Assembly (NCBI RefSeq): GCF_030246845.1 | Contig: NZ_CP126889.1 | Location: 4,645,001 to 4,709,000 of the forward strand | Direction: 5' to 3' | DNA: 64,000 nucleotides | Source: Enhydrobacter sp. | GTDB taxonomy: Bacteria > Pseudomonadota > Alphaproteobacteria > Reyranellales > Reyranellaceae | In this document: positions 35,657 to 44,333 of the stretch, piece by piece | How the letters are laid out: every line of letters starts with the position of its first letter | Position numbering within the stretch: position 1 is the first letter of the stretch | Notes under the pieces: model-generated | The model's input: only the letters and a program-made list of their open reading frames with translations | What the model was told of the DNA's origin: nothing | Database searches by the model: none | Translations under genes and position numbers: made by a program

Positions 35657-36838
35657 TCAGGCCGGAACAGCGCCGCGCCGGGCCGCGGCGATCTGCCAGA
35701 CCGCGGCGATCAGGACGCAGGCGGAGACGGCAAAGAAGGCGGCGCGGTAGCTCACCTGGGAGGCGATCAGGGCGAAGAGGGGCGGACCGAAGATCGCGCC
35801 CGAGAAGGCGAGGGCGGTCTGGACGGCGGCGACGGCCGCCGCCTCGCCGGGCGGCGACAGGTGCGCGAATTCGGCCTGGGACGTGCCGTTCCAGCTGATG
35901 ACGACGGCGCCGTAGCCGACGACGGCCAGGGTCATGAGCCAGAAAAGCGTCTGCGCCGTCAGCAGCCCGACAGCGATGCTGCCAAACGTCATGCCGATCC
36001 CGGTCCAGCCCAGGAGACGCATGCGCGGGATGCGATCGCCCATGCCGCCGCTCAGCAGCCGCACCGCTGTGCCGACGAATTGCGAGAGCGAAAGGAGGGC
36101 GCCCGCCTGTGCGATCGACAGGCCGCAATTCTCGTAAAGATAGGTCACCAGATAGAAGGTGAAGGTGTGCTGGGCGATGACGTAGACGAAGGCCGAGACG
36201 CCGAGCACCCGCAACTGCCCATGGCCCATGACGAAACGGATCGACCGCCAGATGCCGGCGGACGGCGCATTGCCGGCGACGGCCACGTCCAGGCGTGGCC
36301 GCAGCGGCTCGACCAGCAGCGCCGCCGCGACCGCGGCGCCGGCCGCGGCCAGGCTCGCGCCGCGCCAGCCGATCCAGGCGAGGAGCGAGGGGAAGATAAT
36401 ACCGGCCAGGGCGAAGCCGATCGGCACGCCCGTCTGCTTCAGCGAGAAGACTGTGCCGAAATATTGCCGCGGCACCCGCTGTGTGAGGATATGCGCCGAG
36501 GCGGGATTGAGCGGACCCTGGGCGGCGCCGATGAAGACGACCGCCGCGACCGTGGCGACGACCAGCGCAACGGCGTTGAGGGCGAGCCCGATCGCGGCCA
36601 TCAGAAGGGCCATCTGGCAGACGCGGACCGCCCCCAGCCGCAGGATGGGGCCGGCCGCCGCCAGCGCCATCACAGTCGCCACCCCATAGATGATCGCGGT
36701 GAAGAGACCGACCAGCTTGGGATCGATGGCGAGATCCTTCGCCACGGCCGGCATCATCACGCTGAGTGACAGCACGCTGATCGACACCATCACCTGGATC
36801 GCCAGCATCGAGGCGACCGGGACCAGCGCGCGTTTCAT
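35657..36838 (-). CDS. MFS transporter
   Basis: This 393-aa protein has about twelve membrane helices. Motif-A-like residues are weak between helices 2 and 3, but GGMGDRIPRMRLLGW occurs between helices 8 and 9. SVLSLSVMMPAVAKDL in helix 1 and PLNPASAHILTQRVPRQYFG in the middle fit the anion/organic-acid MFS types. It starts 18 nt after the CitE-type lyase gene. Context suggests uptake of the dicarboxylate used by the operon. Confidence 0.82.
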   Translation of the reverse strand: MKRALVPVASMLAIQVMVSISVLSLSVMMPAVAKDLAIDPKLVGLFTAIIYGVATVMALAAAGPILRLGAVRVCQMALLMAAIGLALNAVALVVATVAAVVFIGAAQGPLNPASAHILTQRVPRQYFGTVFSLKQTGVPIGFALAGIIFPSLLAWIGWRGASLAAAGAAVAAALLVEPLRPRLDVAVAGNAPSAGIWRSIRFVMGHGQLRVLGVSAFVYVIAQHTFTFYLVTYLYENCGLSIAQAGALLSLSQFVGTAVRLLSGGMGDRIPRMRLLGWTGIGMTFGSIAVGLLTAQTLFWLMTLAVVGYGAVVISWNGTSQAEFAHLSPPGEAAAVAAVQTALAFSGAIFGPPLFALIASQVSYRAAFFAVSACVLIAAVWQIAAARRGAVPA

Positions 36839-36856
36839 GGAGAGGCCTTCGCAGGG

Positions 36857-37771
36857 CTACATGCCGTAGAGATCGGCCTTGTTCAGGATGGTGTTGCGCA
36901 GGATGCGGATCGAGGCCACGTCGACCATCACGCCGTCGACATTGATCGCGCCCAGGCCCTTGGCCTCGGCCTCGGCATAGGCCTTCTCGAGCTTGCGCGC
37001 CCGCGCCACGTCGTCGGCCTTGGGCGAATAGACGTCGAGGGCGATGTCGATCTGCGACGGATGGATGGCCCACTTGCCGACGCAGCCCAGGATCATGGAG
37101 CGCGTGCACTCCTCGCGATAGGCGTCGGGATTGCGGAAGTCGGCGAACGGCCCGTCGACGGGATCGATGCCGGCGGCCCGGCAGGCCATGACCAGCCGGA
37201 AGCGGGCATAGTGCCAGATGTCACCAGGATAGCCGCCGGTCTCGCCGACATTCTTGTTGGTGACGCCCATCGAGGCGGAGAAGTCGCCCATGCCGAAGAC
37301 CAGGCATTCGAGCCGCGGCGTCGACCTGGCGATCTCGTCGACGTTCTGCATGCCCTCGACCTCCTCGATCAGGGCCTCGAGGCCGATGCGGCGCTTGAGC
37401 TTCAGCTTCTTCTCGAGCTGATGCAGCAGCTTGTCGGCGAACAGGACGTCGGCCGGCGTCATGACCTTGGTCATCATGATCGTGTCGAGGTGCTCGCCGG
37501 CGCCCTCGACCACCTCGATGATGTCCTCGAAGGCGTATTCGGTTGTGAGATCGTTGATGCGCACGCAGCGTGTCTTTCTGCCCCAGTTCAGCGACTTCAG
37601 CCCCTCGACGATCTTCTTGCGCGCCTCCCGCTTCTGGCTGGGCGCGACCGCGTCCTCGAGATCGAGGAACACATGGTCGGCCTTCGATTCGGCCGCCTTC
37701 TGGATCATCTTCTCGCTGGAACCGGGCGTCGAGAGCTGGACGCGGCGGGCGCGGCGCGGGCGGTCGGTCAT
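36857..37771 (-). CDS. HpcH/HpaI-type CoA-ester lyase (CitE-like, malyl-/citramalyl-CoA lyase family)
   Basis: This 304-aa TIM-barrel enzyme has RRVQLSTPGSSEKMIQKA at the start, HVFLDLEDAVAPSQK, and the metal ligands Glu in IEEVEG and Asp in VFGMGDFSASMG. CitE-like lyases cleave beta-hydroxyacyl-CoA esters such as malyl-, methylmalyl- or citramalyl-CoA. The longer C-terminus with WAIHPSQIDIALDVY matches the malyl-CoA lyase branch. It follows the CoA-transferase gene by 10 nt and would be the last, carbon-carbon-cleaving step. Confidence 0.85.
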   Translation of the reverse strand: MTDRPRRARRVQLSTPGSSEKMIQKAAESKADHVFLDLEDAVAPSQKREARKKIVEGLKSLNWGRKTRCVRINDLTTEYAFEDIIEVVEGAGEHLDTIMMTKVMTPADVLFADKLLHQLEKKLKLKRRIGLEALIEEVEGMQNVDEIARSTPRLECLVFGMGDFSASMGVTNKNVGETGGYPGDIWHYARFRLVMACRAAGIDPVDGPFADFRNPDAYREECTRSMILGCVGKWAIHPSQIDIALDVYSPKADDVARARKLEKAYAEAEAKGLGAINVDGVMVDVASIRILRNTILNKADLYGM

Positions 37772-37781
37772 TGTTCTCTCC

Positions 37782-39002
37782 TCAGGCTACGATCTTGTCG
37801 GCGCGCAGGCGAACGATGTCCGCCGCGCTACAGCCGATGGATCTCAGATACTCGTCGGTGTGCTCGCCGAGCAAGGGCGCCCGGTGGCGCACGCGGCCCG
37901 GCGTCTCGGTCATCTTGATGGCCACGCCCGCCACCGCCATTTCCGTCTCGAGGCCCGGATGGGGCACGCGCACGACCATGTCGCGAACGGCGAAATGAGG
38001 ATCGGCGAAGACGTCGCGCACGTCGTTGACGGGGGCAAACGGAACCTGTCCGCCGAAATGCTTCAGCAGTTCGTGCTTGGTGTGCCGGCGGGTGAAGGCC
38101 GAAACGGCGGCGATGATCTCGTCCTGGTTGGCGCGCCGGTCCTGGACCGTGGCCAGCCGTGGATCGGTGCCCAGTTCCGGCCGGCCGATCAGCCGGCACA
38201 GGATCGGCCAGTGGGTGTCGGCGTGGGCGGCGATGGTGACGAAGCCATCCCTGGCCGGAAACATGCCGAACGGGCAGAGCAGGGGGTGATGGTTGCCCTC
38301 CGGCGCAGGCACGTCACCGGTATAGGCATGCTGGTGCACGATGCGTTCGCACATCGACAGGATGGCGTCGACCATGCCGACATCGACGAACTGGCCCTTG
38401 CCGGTTCTGTGGGCGCGAAAAATGGCGCTCAGGATCCCGACGGCGCACATCGTGGCCGGCATCAGATCGCCGATGCCGGGGCCAACCTTTAGAGGCGTGT
38501 TCTTGTCAGGGCCGGTGATCGCCATCACGCCGCCGAAGGCCTGCGCCACGACATCGTAGGCCGGCCAGTCGGTGTAGGGGCTGGCGCCGGTGCGACGGTC
38601 GCCGAAGCCGCGGATGGTGGCGTATACCAGCTTCGGGTTGAGTTCGCGCAGCGTCTCGTAGCCGAGGCCAAGCCGCTCCATCACGCCGCCACGGAAATTC
38701 TCGACCACGGCGTCGGCATCCTTGCAGAGACGCTTTACGAGATCGCGCCCCTCGGAGCGCTTGAGGTCGACCGCAATCGACTTCTTGTTGCGGTTCACGG
38801 AAGCGAAATAGCCGCCGAATGCCCTCAGCCGGTCGTCGGGATGGTAGGGGCCGACGATGCGCGTGTGGTCGCCGTCGAGCGGTTCGACCTTGACGATCTC
38901 CGCACCCTGGTCGGCCAGCAGCATGGTGCAGTAGGGACCGGCCAGCATCTGGGTAAGATCGACGATTTTCACACCGTCGAGGGCGCCGAGGATTTCTGTC
39001 AT
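37782..39002 (-). CDS. Class III (CaiB/BaiF) CoA-transferase
   Basis: This 406-aa enzyme has VVDLTQMLAGPYCTMLLADQGAEIVKVE at its N-terminus, RNKKSIAVDLK, and the catalytic aspartate in GPGIGDLMPATMCAVGIL. Family members move CoA between a donor thioester and a free acid. With the MaoC, dehydrogenase and CitE-type genes around it, it probably activates the dicarboxylic acid substrate, for example using succinyl-CoA. It starts 58 nt after the MaoC gene and lies 10 nt before the lyase gene. Confidence 0.88.
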   Translation of the reverse strand: MTEILGALDGVKIVDLTQMLAGPYCTMLLADQGAEIVKVEPLDGDHTRIVGPYHPDDRLRAFGGYFASVNRNKKSIAVDLKRSEGRDLVKRLCKDADAVVENFRGGVMERLGLGYETLRELNPKLVYATIRGFGDRRTGASPYTDWPAYDVVAQAFGGVMAITGPDKNTPLKVGPGIGDLMPATMCAVGILSAIFRAHRTGKGQFVDVGMVDAILSMCERIVHQHAYTGDVPAPEGNHHPLLCPFGMFPARDGFVTIAAHADTHWPILCRLIGRPELGTDPRLATVQDRRANQDEIIAAVSAFTRRHTKHELLKHFGGQVPFAPVNDVRDVFADPHFAVRDMVVRVPHPGLETEMAVAGVAIKMTETPGRVRHRAPLLGEHTDEYLRSIGCSAADIVRLRADKIVA

Positions 39003-39060
39003 ACGGACCGCGGGCTTCCAGCCCGCTCATGGGCGCGCAAGATGCGCGCGGCCCGGAAGG

Positions 39061-39540
39061 TCACTTCTCTCCCCAGTGGCTGCGCCGCTTCATCAGCACC
39101 GTGCGTTCGCCCTCGAAGACATGCTTGTCGTCCTGGTTCACGCCGTAGTGCCTGAAGCGCACGATGCCGGCGTCGGGCTGGTCGGCGTCCTTCTTCTCCA
39201 GGACCTCGGTATAGCAATAGAGCGTATCGCCATGATGAACCGGGCCCTTCAGCCGGATCCTGTCCATGCCGATTTCCATCAGCGCATTCTCGGCGGTGTC
39301 CTCGGCGGCCAGGCCGATGCACATCGAGATCGTGACGCCGCCGAAGCCCAGCCGCTGCCCCCAGCTGCCGGACTTCATCAGGTGTTCGTTGAAATGGCCT
39401 TCGGCGGTGTTCATGGTGACGTTGGTGATCCAGACCTGCTCCAGCGGCTCGACTGTCTTGCCGCGGGCGTGCTTCATCACGTCGCCGACCTTGAAATCCT
39501 CGAAGAAATTGTGGCGGCCGGTGAGGGCGGAGACCTTCAT
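39061..39540 (-). CDS. MaoC-family hot-dog dehydratase/hydratase
   Basis: This 159-aa single hot-dog protein has NFFEDFKVGDVMKHARGKTV, then TMNTAEGHFN at the place of the hydratase motif, and VHHGDTLYCYTEVLEKK. The histidine is kept but the usual catalytic Asp is not obvious. Its ATG shares one base with the dehydrogenase stop (TGATG), so it is translationally coupled. It probably works with the second MaoC protein upstream as a hydratase or hydratase pair for an unsaturated acyl-CoA. Confidence 0.82.
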   Translation of the reverse strand: MKVSALTGRHNFFEDFKVGDVMKHARGKTVEPLEQVWITNVTMNTAEGHFNEHLMKSGSWGQRLGFGGVTISMCIGLAAEDTAENALMEIGMDRIRLKGPVHHGDTLYCYTEVLEKKDADQPDAGIVRFRHYGVNQDDKHVFEGERTVLMKRRSHWGEK

Positions 39541-40700
39541 CAGTTTTTCCCCCGGCCCAGCAGTCGGTCGGAGATAATGCGCTTTTGGATCTCCGACGTG
39601 CCCTCGAAGATCTTGGTGAGGCGCGCATCGCGCCAATGGCGCTCGACGGCGTGCAGCGTCGTGTAGCCCGCACCGCCATGGATCTGCAGGCCCTCGCTGC
39701 AAACGCGCTCGGCCATCTCGGAGGCGAAGAGCTTGGCCATCGACGCTTCCTTGTCGCAGCGCTGGCCGGTATCGATCTGCTCGCAGACGAAGTAATTGAG
39801 CTGGCGCGCCGCCTCGATCTGGGTGGCCATGTCGGCGATCTTGAAACGAATTGCCTGGAACTCCGCGATCGAACGGCCGAACTGCCGGCGATCGTTGGCA
39901 TATTGGATCGAATCGTCGAGCGCCCCCTGGGCGAGGCCGATGGCACGCGCCGCCGTGTGCGCTCGCGCCGTCTCCAGCCCCGATGTGGCGTAGTAGAACG
40001 CCTTGCCTTCCTCGCCGATCATGCTCGACGCATCGACCCGAAAATTGTCGAAGGCGAGCTCCCAAGTCTTCCAGCCGAAATAGCCGATTTTGGGGATAGG
40101 CGCGCCGCTGCAGCCCGGCGGCAGCTCGCCGCGCTTCTTCTCGACGAAGAACATCGAGAGGCCGAGATGGCGTTTGCCGGCCGGCGCGTCGGATGTGCGG
40201 GCGATGATGATCAGGAAGTCCGCGCCGTCGGCGAAGGTGCACCAGTATTTGTTGCCGCTGATCAGATAGCCGCCGCCGTCCTTCCTGGCACGGCACGTGA
40301 TGTTGGCAATGTCCGAGCCGGCATTCGGCTCCGACATCGAGAAGGCTCCCAGGAACTCGCCCTTGGCCATGCGCGGCAGATAGCGGCCGCGCTGTTCCTC
40401 GCTCATCATGTGCGAGCCGATCAGGAGATTGCCGCGCGCGATCAGCGAGGCGACGCTCATCCAGCCGCGCGACAGCTCTTCGGTCACGAGGCAATACTCG
40501 AAGCAGCCGAGGCCGAGGCCGCCATACTGCTCGGGGATCAGGATGCCGAAATAGCCCAGCTCCGCCATCTTGTCGCGCAGGCTCATCGGAATGTCGCCCT
40601 TCTCGGGATCGAGCTTGTTGGCGACCGGCAACACTTCGTTCAGCGTGAACTCGCGCGCCTGCTCCTGGATCATGCGGCGCTCTTCGGTGATGTACGGCAT
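39540..40700 (-). CDS. Acyl-CoA dehydrogenase
   Basis: This 386-aa FAD enzyme has the three acyl-CoA dehydrogenase domains. GAFSMSEPNAGSDIANI is the FAD/substrate loop, RRQFGRSIAEFQAIRFKIADM opens the C-terminal bundle, and IFEGTSEIQKR holds the catalytic glutamate. It makes an alpha,beta-unsaturated acyl-CoA, passing electrons to ETF. It overlaps MaoC genes at both ends (TAATG and TGATG). A short, possibly dicarboxylic substrate is suggested by context only. Confidence 0.9.
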   Translation of the reverse strand: MPYITEERRMIQEQAREFTLNEVLPVANKLDPEKGDIPMSLRDKMAELGYFGILIPEQYGGLGLGCFEYCLVTEELSRGWMSVASLIARGNLLIGSHMMSEEQRGRYLPRMAKGEFLGAFSMSEPNAGSDIANITCRARKDGGGYLISGNKYWCTFADGADFLIIIARTSDAPAGKRHLGLSMFFVEKKRGELPPGCSGAPIPKIGYFGWKTWELAFDNFRVDASSMIGEEGKAFYYATSGLETARAHTAARAIGLAQGALDDSIQYANDRRQFGRSIAEFQAIRFKIADMATQIEAARQLNYFVCEQIDTGQRCDKEASMAKLFASEMAERVCSEGLQIHGGAGYTTLHAVERHWRDARLTKIFEGTSEIQKRIISDRLLGRGKN

Positions 40701-41188
40701 TACGGTGAATTCCTCTGGCGAACGAGGTTGGTGCGCTTGAAATCGATCGCGAGCTCTTCGCGCTGGTTGAAGCCCTTGGTATGCCAGGTGACGATGCCGA
40801 AGCCCTTGTGCGAGTCCGAAAGACGGCGGTCGAGGACTTCCGATTCGGCCCTCAGCGAATCACCGGGATAGACCGGCTGGTGATAGGTGAGCTCGTTCAC
40901 TCCCAGGAACGGACCGCCGCCCTCGCTCAGATCCTCGACGGTCATGCCGAAAACCGTCGTGAACACCAGCAGCGGATTGGCCACCAGGCCCGGATGACCA
41001 TGGGCCCGCGCGTAAGCCGCGTTGAAATAGTGCGGGTTGAAATGCAGCGTCAGGGTGGAGAAGAGGGTGCTTTCCGTCTCGGTGATGGTGCGCCCCCAAT
41101 GGTGCCTGAACACCCGGCCGACCTCGAAATCCTCGTAGCGGTTGCCCTTCGGCACCAGCCGGGCGCGCGTCCTGAAATCCTCCGACAT
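40700..41188 (-). CDS. MaoC-family hot-dog hydratase
   Basis: This 162-aa protein has NRYEDFEVGRVFRHHWGRTI, LTLHFNPHYFNAAYARAHG in the active-site region, and TYHQPVYPGDSLRAESEVL. The standard D-x-N-P-x-H reads H-F-N-P-H-Y, so the Asp is not conserved. The ATG at 41188 follows GGAGAGA, 10 nt behind the PrpD stop. The longer frame to 41284 would run into the upstream gene. Its stop overlaps the dehydrogenase ATG by one base. Confidence 0.82.
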   Translation of the reverse strand: MSEDFRTRARLVPKGNRYEDFEVGRVFRHHWGRTITETESTLFSTLTLHFNPHYFNAAYARAHGHPGLVANPLLVFTTVFGMTVEDLSEGGGPFLGVNELTYHQPVYPGDSLRAESEVLDRRLSDSHKGFGIVTWHTKGFNQREELAIDFKRTNLVRQRNSP

Positions 41189-41198
41189 TCTCTCTCCA

Positions 41199-42575
41199 TC
41201 AAGTCCTGGCCGAGGCGCGCGCAAGCTCGCCCACATCGCCGAGGCTGTCGATGCGGTCGATCGTATCGCGCAGGCGCTTGGCACCCGCTGTCCCGAGCAC
41301 CGGCGTCACCAGGCTGTCGAACTTGGCTTCGAGCGCCTGGCGTTGCTTGCCGATATCGGCCCAGGGAAGGCCCGAATCGTGCGAAGCCTCGAGGGTGGTC
41401 CCGTCGTCGAGCTGGATCGCCATCTCGGCCAGCGAATGTACCCAGTCGGGCTTGAATTCGATCGCCATCTTCTCGCGCAGCGTTCTGATGCGGGGCTCCC
41501 GGGTGACGGCTTCCGTATAGGAGGCAAGATTGGCAGTGTCGACGCCCGTCAACGCCATCGCCACCGTCTGGCGGAGCGAGAATTTCGCCTCCAGGCCGGT
41601 GGTCGGGTGAGGGATGTTGCAGACCCTGTCCGCGCCCGCATCGATCCGGAGCAGGATCTTGCGTACCCGCTCGGGCGGAAAATTGTTCTTCAGCCGGATC
41701 TCCCTGGCGCACTCGATCGGCGCGTGCGTGAGATAGCAGGCGGCATGGTACTTGAAGAGATTGTTGCGCAGATGCCAGCCCGACGGCGGTTCGCCGAGCG
41801 CGGAGTCGGCATGGAAATCATCGCTCTGCGAGGACGCGAAGCCCTGGTCGCATTCCAGCGAGTCGCCGCGGGCGGTGAAGCCCTTGGCGGCGAGGCGGGC
41901 GGCGCGCAGGCCGTGCTCCGACGCCGTGCCGGCATGCAGCGGCTTGCACATCGTGCCGAAGTTCGACTTCAGGCCGGCCGCTTGCGTGGCGGCGATGCCG
42001 AAGGCGACGGCGAGCTGCTTCTCGGTCAGGCCCAGCATGCGGCCGGCAGCAGCGGTGGCAGAGAAAGAGCCGACGGTGCCGGTGACATGGAAGCCCTTCT
42101 GGTAGTGGCTGGGTGCGACCAGCCGTCCGACGCGGCCCGAGGTCTCGTAGCCCGCGACGAAGCTTTCGATGAAGAGCCGGCCGGATGCCTTGATCTGCTC
42201 GCCGAGCGCCAGCAGGGCAGGCACCACGGTCACCGTCGGATGGCCGCCCATGGCGAAGTTCACGTCGTCATAGTCGAGGGCGTGGCTTGCGGCGCCATTG
42301 ATGAGCGCGGCCGTGGCAGGCGAGGTCGTCTCGCGCCGGCCGACGAGGCTCGCCTTGCCCGAGACGCCGTCCTCGCGCGCCTCGGCGACCAGGATGTCGG
42401 TCAGCTCCTCCTGCGCGCCCGGGACGGTCACGGCGAACTAGTCGAGCAGGCACTGCTTGGTGCGCTCGATCAGGTCGTCCGGCAGATCGCGCCAGCTCAG
42501 ACAAGCGGCCCGTTTGGCGATTTCGGCCGTGACGGGAACGTCGCGCGACGCGACAGAAGATTGCGCGGCGGCCAT
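41199..42575 (-). pseudogene. MmgE/PrpD-family gene interrupted by an in-frame amber codon
   Basis: The frame starts at ATG 42575 behind GGAGG and runs 459 codons to 41199, the usual family length, but codon 46 (42440-42438) is TAG. The sequence around it reads CLLD-stop-FAVTVPGAQEELTD, where relatives commonly have Trp, so a TGG-to-TAG change is likely. Downstream the core is intact: SHALDYDDVNFAMGGHPTVTVVPALLALGE and the helical domain. MmgE/PrpD proteins include 2-methylcitrate dehydratase and cis-aconitate decarboxylase. A GTG at 42431 could restart a shorter protein. It is the first gene of the acyl-CoA run. Confidence 0.8.
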
Positions 42576-42632
42576 GTTGCCTCCATTGGATGTCGACAGC
42601 CGGAGTGTCGGAAAACCCGACCGCCTTGTCCA

Positions 42633-43244
42633 CTAGCCGGGCTTGCACGCCACCACATGGAAGATATGCCAATGCTTGGCATTGCCGCGCGGCGTGACGC
42701 CGTCGGCTTCCTCTTCCTCGAACATCTCGACCTCGAGCCCTTCGAGCATGGCCTCCGCGTCGCGGCGCTGCAGGAAGGTGATGCCCGGCCGGCCGACCCA
42801 CGAGTCGCGCACGCCGTACCATTGGCCGCTGAAACGACCACCGGCGGGGAGAGCGTCGCGGATTCGCGACCACAGATCGCGAAACCGATCGGGTTCGCAA
42901 AGCGGCATGGCGAAGCTCGAGTTCACGAGCCGCACGCCGATCGGCAGCGGCACGTCCTCGAGGCGCGCCAGCACGGTCGTCATCCGCTCGGCGCCGGGCA
43001 GGTCGCGGGCGGAGAGCTGACGCAAGGCTTCAGGCTCCGCGTCGACCGCGACAACGTTCCAGCCGCGCCGCAGAATTTCGACCGTGTCCCGCCCGTCGCC
43101 GCAGCCGAGATCGACCGCGACCGCGTCCGCGTCCGGCACGCCGAAGCGGTCGAGGGCGGCGAGCAGGGTGCGCCGGGGCGGCCGGGCGCGCAGTTGTCGA
43201 TAATAAGCGGCCCAACCCGCGCTGCGGTCCTGTGCTTTTGACAT
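42633..43244 (-). CDS. Class I SAM-dependent methyltransferase (TehB/thiopurine-like)
   Basis: This 203-aa protein has AVDLGCGDGRDTVEILRRGWNVVAVDAEPEAL, the SAM-binding motif with the acidic strand-2 end, followed by VNSSFAMPLCEPDRF. The overall pattern resembles tellurite-resistance TehB and other small-molecule methyltransferases. It lies 57 nt upstream of the PrpD-type gene, on the same strand, and 65 nt from the divergent ABC transporter operon. The substrate is not indicated. Confidence 0.78.
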   Translation of the reverse strand: MSKAQDRSAGWAAYYRQLRARPPRRTLLAALDRFGVPDADAVAVDLGCGDGRDTVEILRRGWNVVAVDAEPEALRQLSARDLPGAERMTTVLARLEDVPLPIGVRLVNSSFAMPLCEPDRFRDLWSRIRDALPAGGRFSGQWYGVRDSWVGRPGITFLQRRDAEAMLEGLEVEMFEEEEADGVTPRGNAKHWHIFHVVACKPG

Positions 43245-43309
43245 TGCGGTCGATATGATTCTATCGAGGTCGACAATAACAACGCCGCGTTCCGGGAGGA
43301 ATCTTTCGC

Positions 43310-44332
43310 ATGAAAGCGTTTGCCGCTCTTGTTGTCGCCACCGTCGCCTTGGCGCTGGGGCCGTTGTCCGCCCGTGCGGACATGAAACAGCTCGAGGAAG
43401 CCGCCAAGAAGGAAGGCGAGATCACCTGGTACGTCTCGCACTATACGTCGGAAGGGGCGGAGGAGCTCGGCGCCACCTTCACCAAGCTGCATGGCATCAA
43501 GGTCAACGTGGTGCGCACCACCGCGCAGGTGGCGTATCAGCGCCTGACGCAGGACATCAAGAACGGGCAGACCATCTGCGATGTCTTCTCGTCGACCGAC
43601 ATCGGCCATCTGGTGCGCCTGAAGGCGCAGGGACATCTCGAGAAATACACGCCGGAGGATGCATCCAAGATCACGGAAGTGTTCCGCAATCTCGACCCCG
43701 ACGGCTACTTCCACACGACATCGGCCGGCTTCGTGCTCATCACCTACAACTCATCGAAGGTGAAGCCGGAGGAGGCGCCCAAGAAGTGGACGGATCTCCT
43801 CGATCCCAAGTGGAAGGACAAGATCTCCACCGGACATCCCGGGTTCTCCGGCTACGTCGGGACGTGGGTGCTGCAGATGAAGCTGCTGTACGGCTGGGAT
43901 TTCTTCAAGAAGCTGGAGAAGAACAAGCCGCAGATCGGCCGCTCCATCAATGACACGGTGACGGCGTTGAATGCCGGCGAGCGCGAGGTCGCGGCCGGTG
44001 CGGACGGCTCGACGATGTTCAGCGCCGCGCGCGGCAACCCGCTGTCGATCGTCTATCCCTCGGACGGCGCGGTCCTCATCATCGCACCCTCGGCGATCAT
44101 AAAGGGCACAAAGCACCCCAATGCCGCGCGCCTCTTTATGGAGTATCTCTATTCGATCGACGCGGCCAAGATCAACGTCAAGCACTTCGGCGTGCCGATG
44201 CGGCCGGAAGTTCCGGTAGCGAAGGGCGAGAAGCCCGTCAGCGAGGTCAAGGCCATCCATCCCACGGTGCAGCAGATCTACAAGGGCATTCCCGAGGCCA
44301 TCGAGGACTGGCGCGATACGTTCGGCAACTGA
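43310..44332 (+). CDS. Ferric-type ABC transporter substrate-binding protein
   Basis: This 340-aa protein has a Sec signal (MKAFAALVVATVALALGPLSARA) and a family 1 extracellular binding fold. EGEITWYVSHYTSEGAEELG opens the fold, with DVFSSTDIGHLVRLKAQG and AGFVLITYNSSKVKPEEAPKKW later. It resembles FbpA/AfuA iron-binding proteins, but the ligand tyrosine pair is not certain, so a polyol phosphate or organic-acid ligand remains possible. GGGAGGAAT precedes the ATG. A short palindrome at 43250-43267 could be an operator. The permease GTG follows its stop by 1 nt. Confidence 0.85.
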   Translation: MKAFAALVVATVALALGPLSARADMKQLEEAAKKEGEITWYVSHYTSEGAEELGATFTKLHGIKVNVVRTTAQVAYQRLTQDIKNGQTICDVFSSTDIGHLVRLKAQGHLEKYTPEDASKITEVFRNLDPDGYFHTTSAGFVLITYNSSKVKPEEAPKKWTDLLDPKWKDKISTGHPGFSGYVGTWVLQMKLLYGWDFFKKLEKNKPQIGRSINDTVTALNAGEREVAAGADGSTMFSAARGNPLSIVYPSDGAVLIIAPSAIIKGTKHPNAARLFMEYLYSIDAAKINVKHFGVPMRPEVPVAKGEKPVSEVKAIHPTVQQIYKGIPEAIEDWRDTFGN

Positions 44333-44333
44333 C

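Noticed and set aside
42438..42440. Reading the amber codon as a programmed amino acid such as pyrrolysine
   Set aside because: Nothing else in the window suggests recoding, the expected residue is Trp, and a single TGG-to-TAG change explains it.
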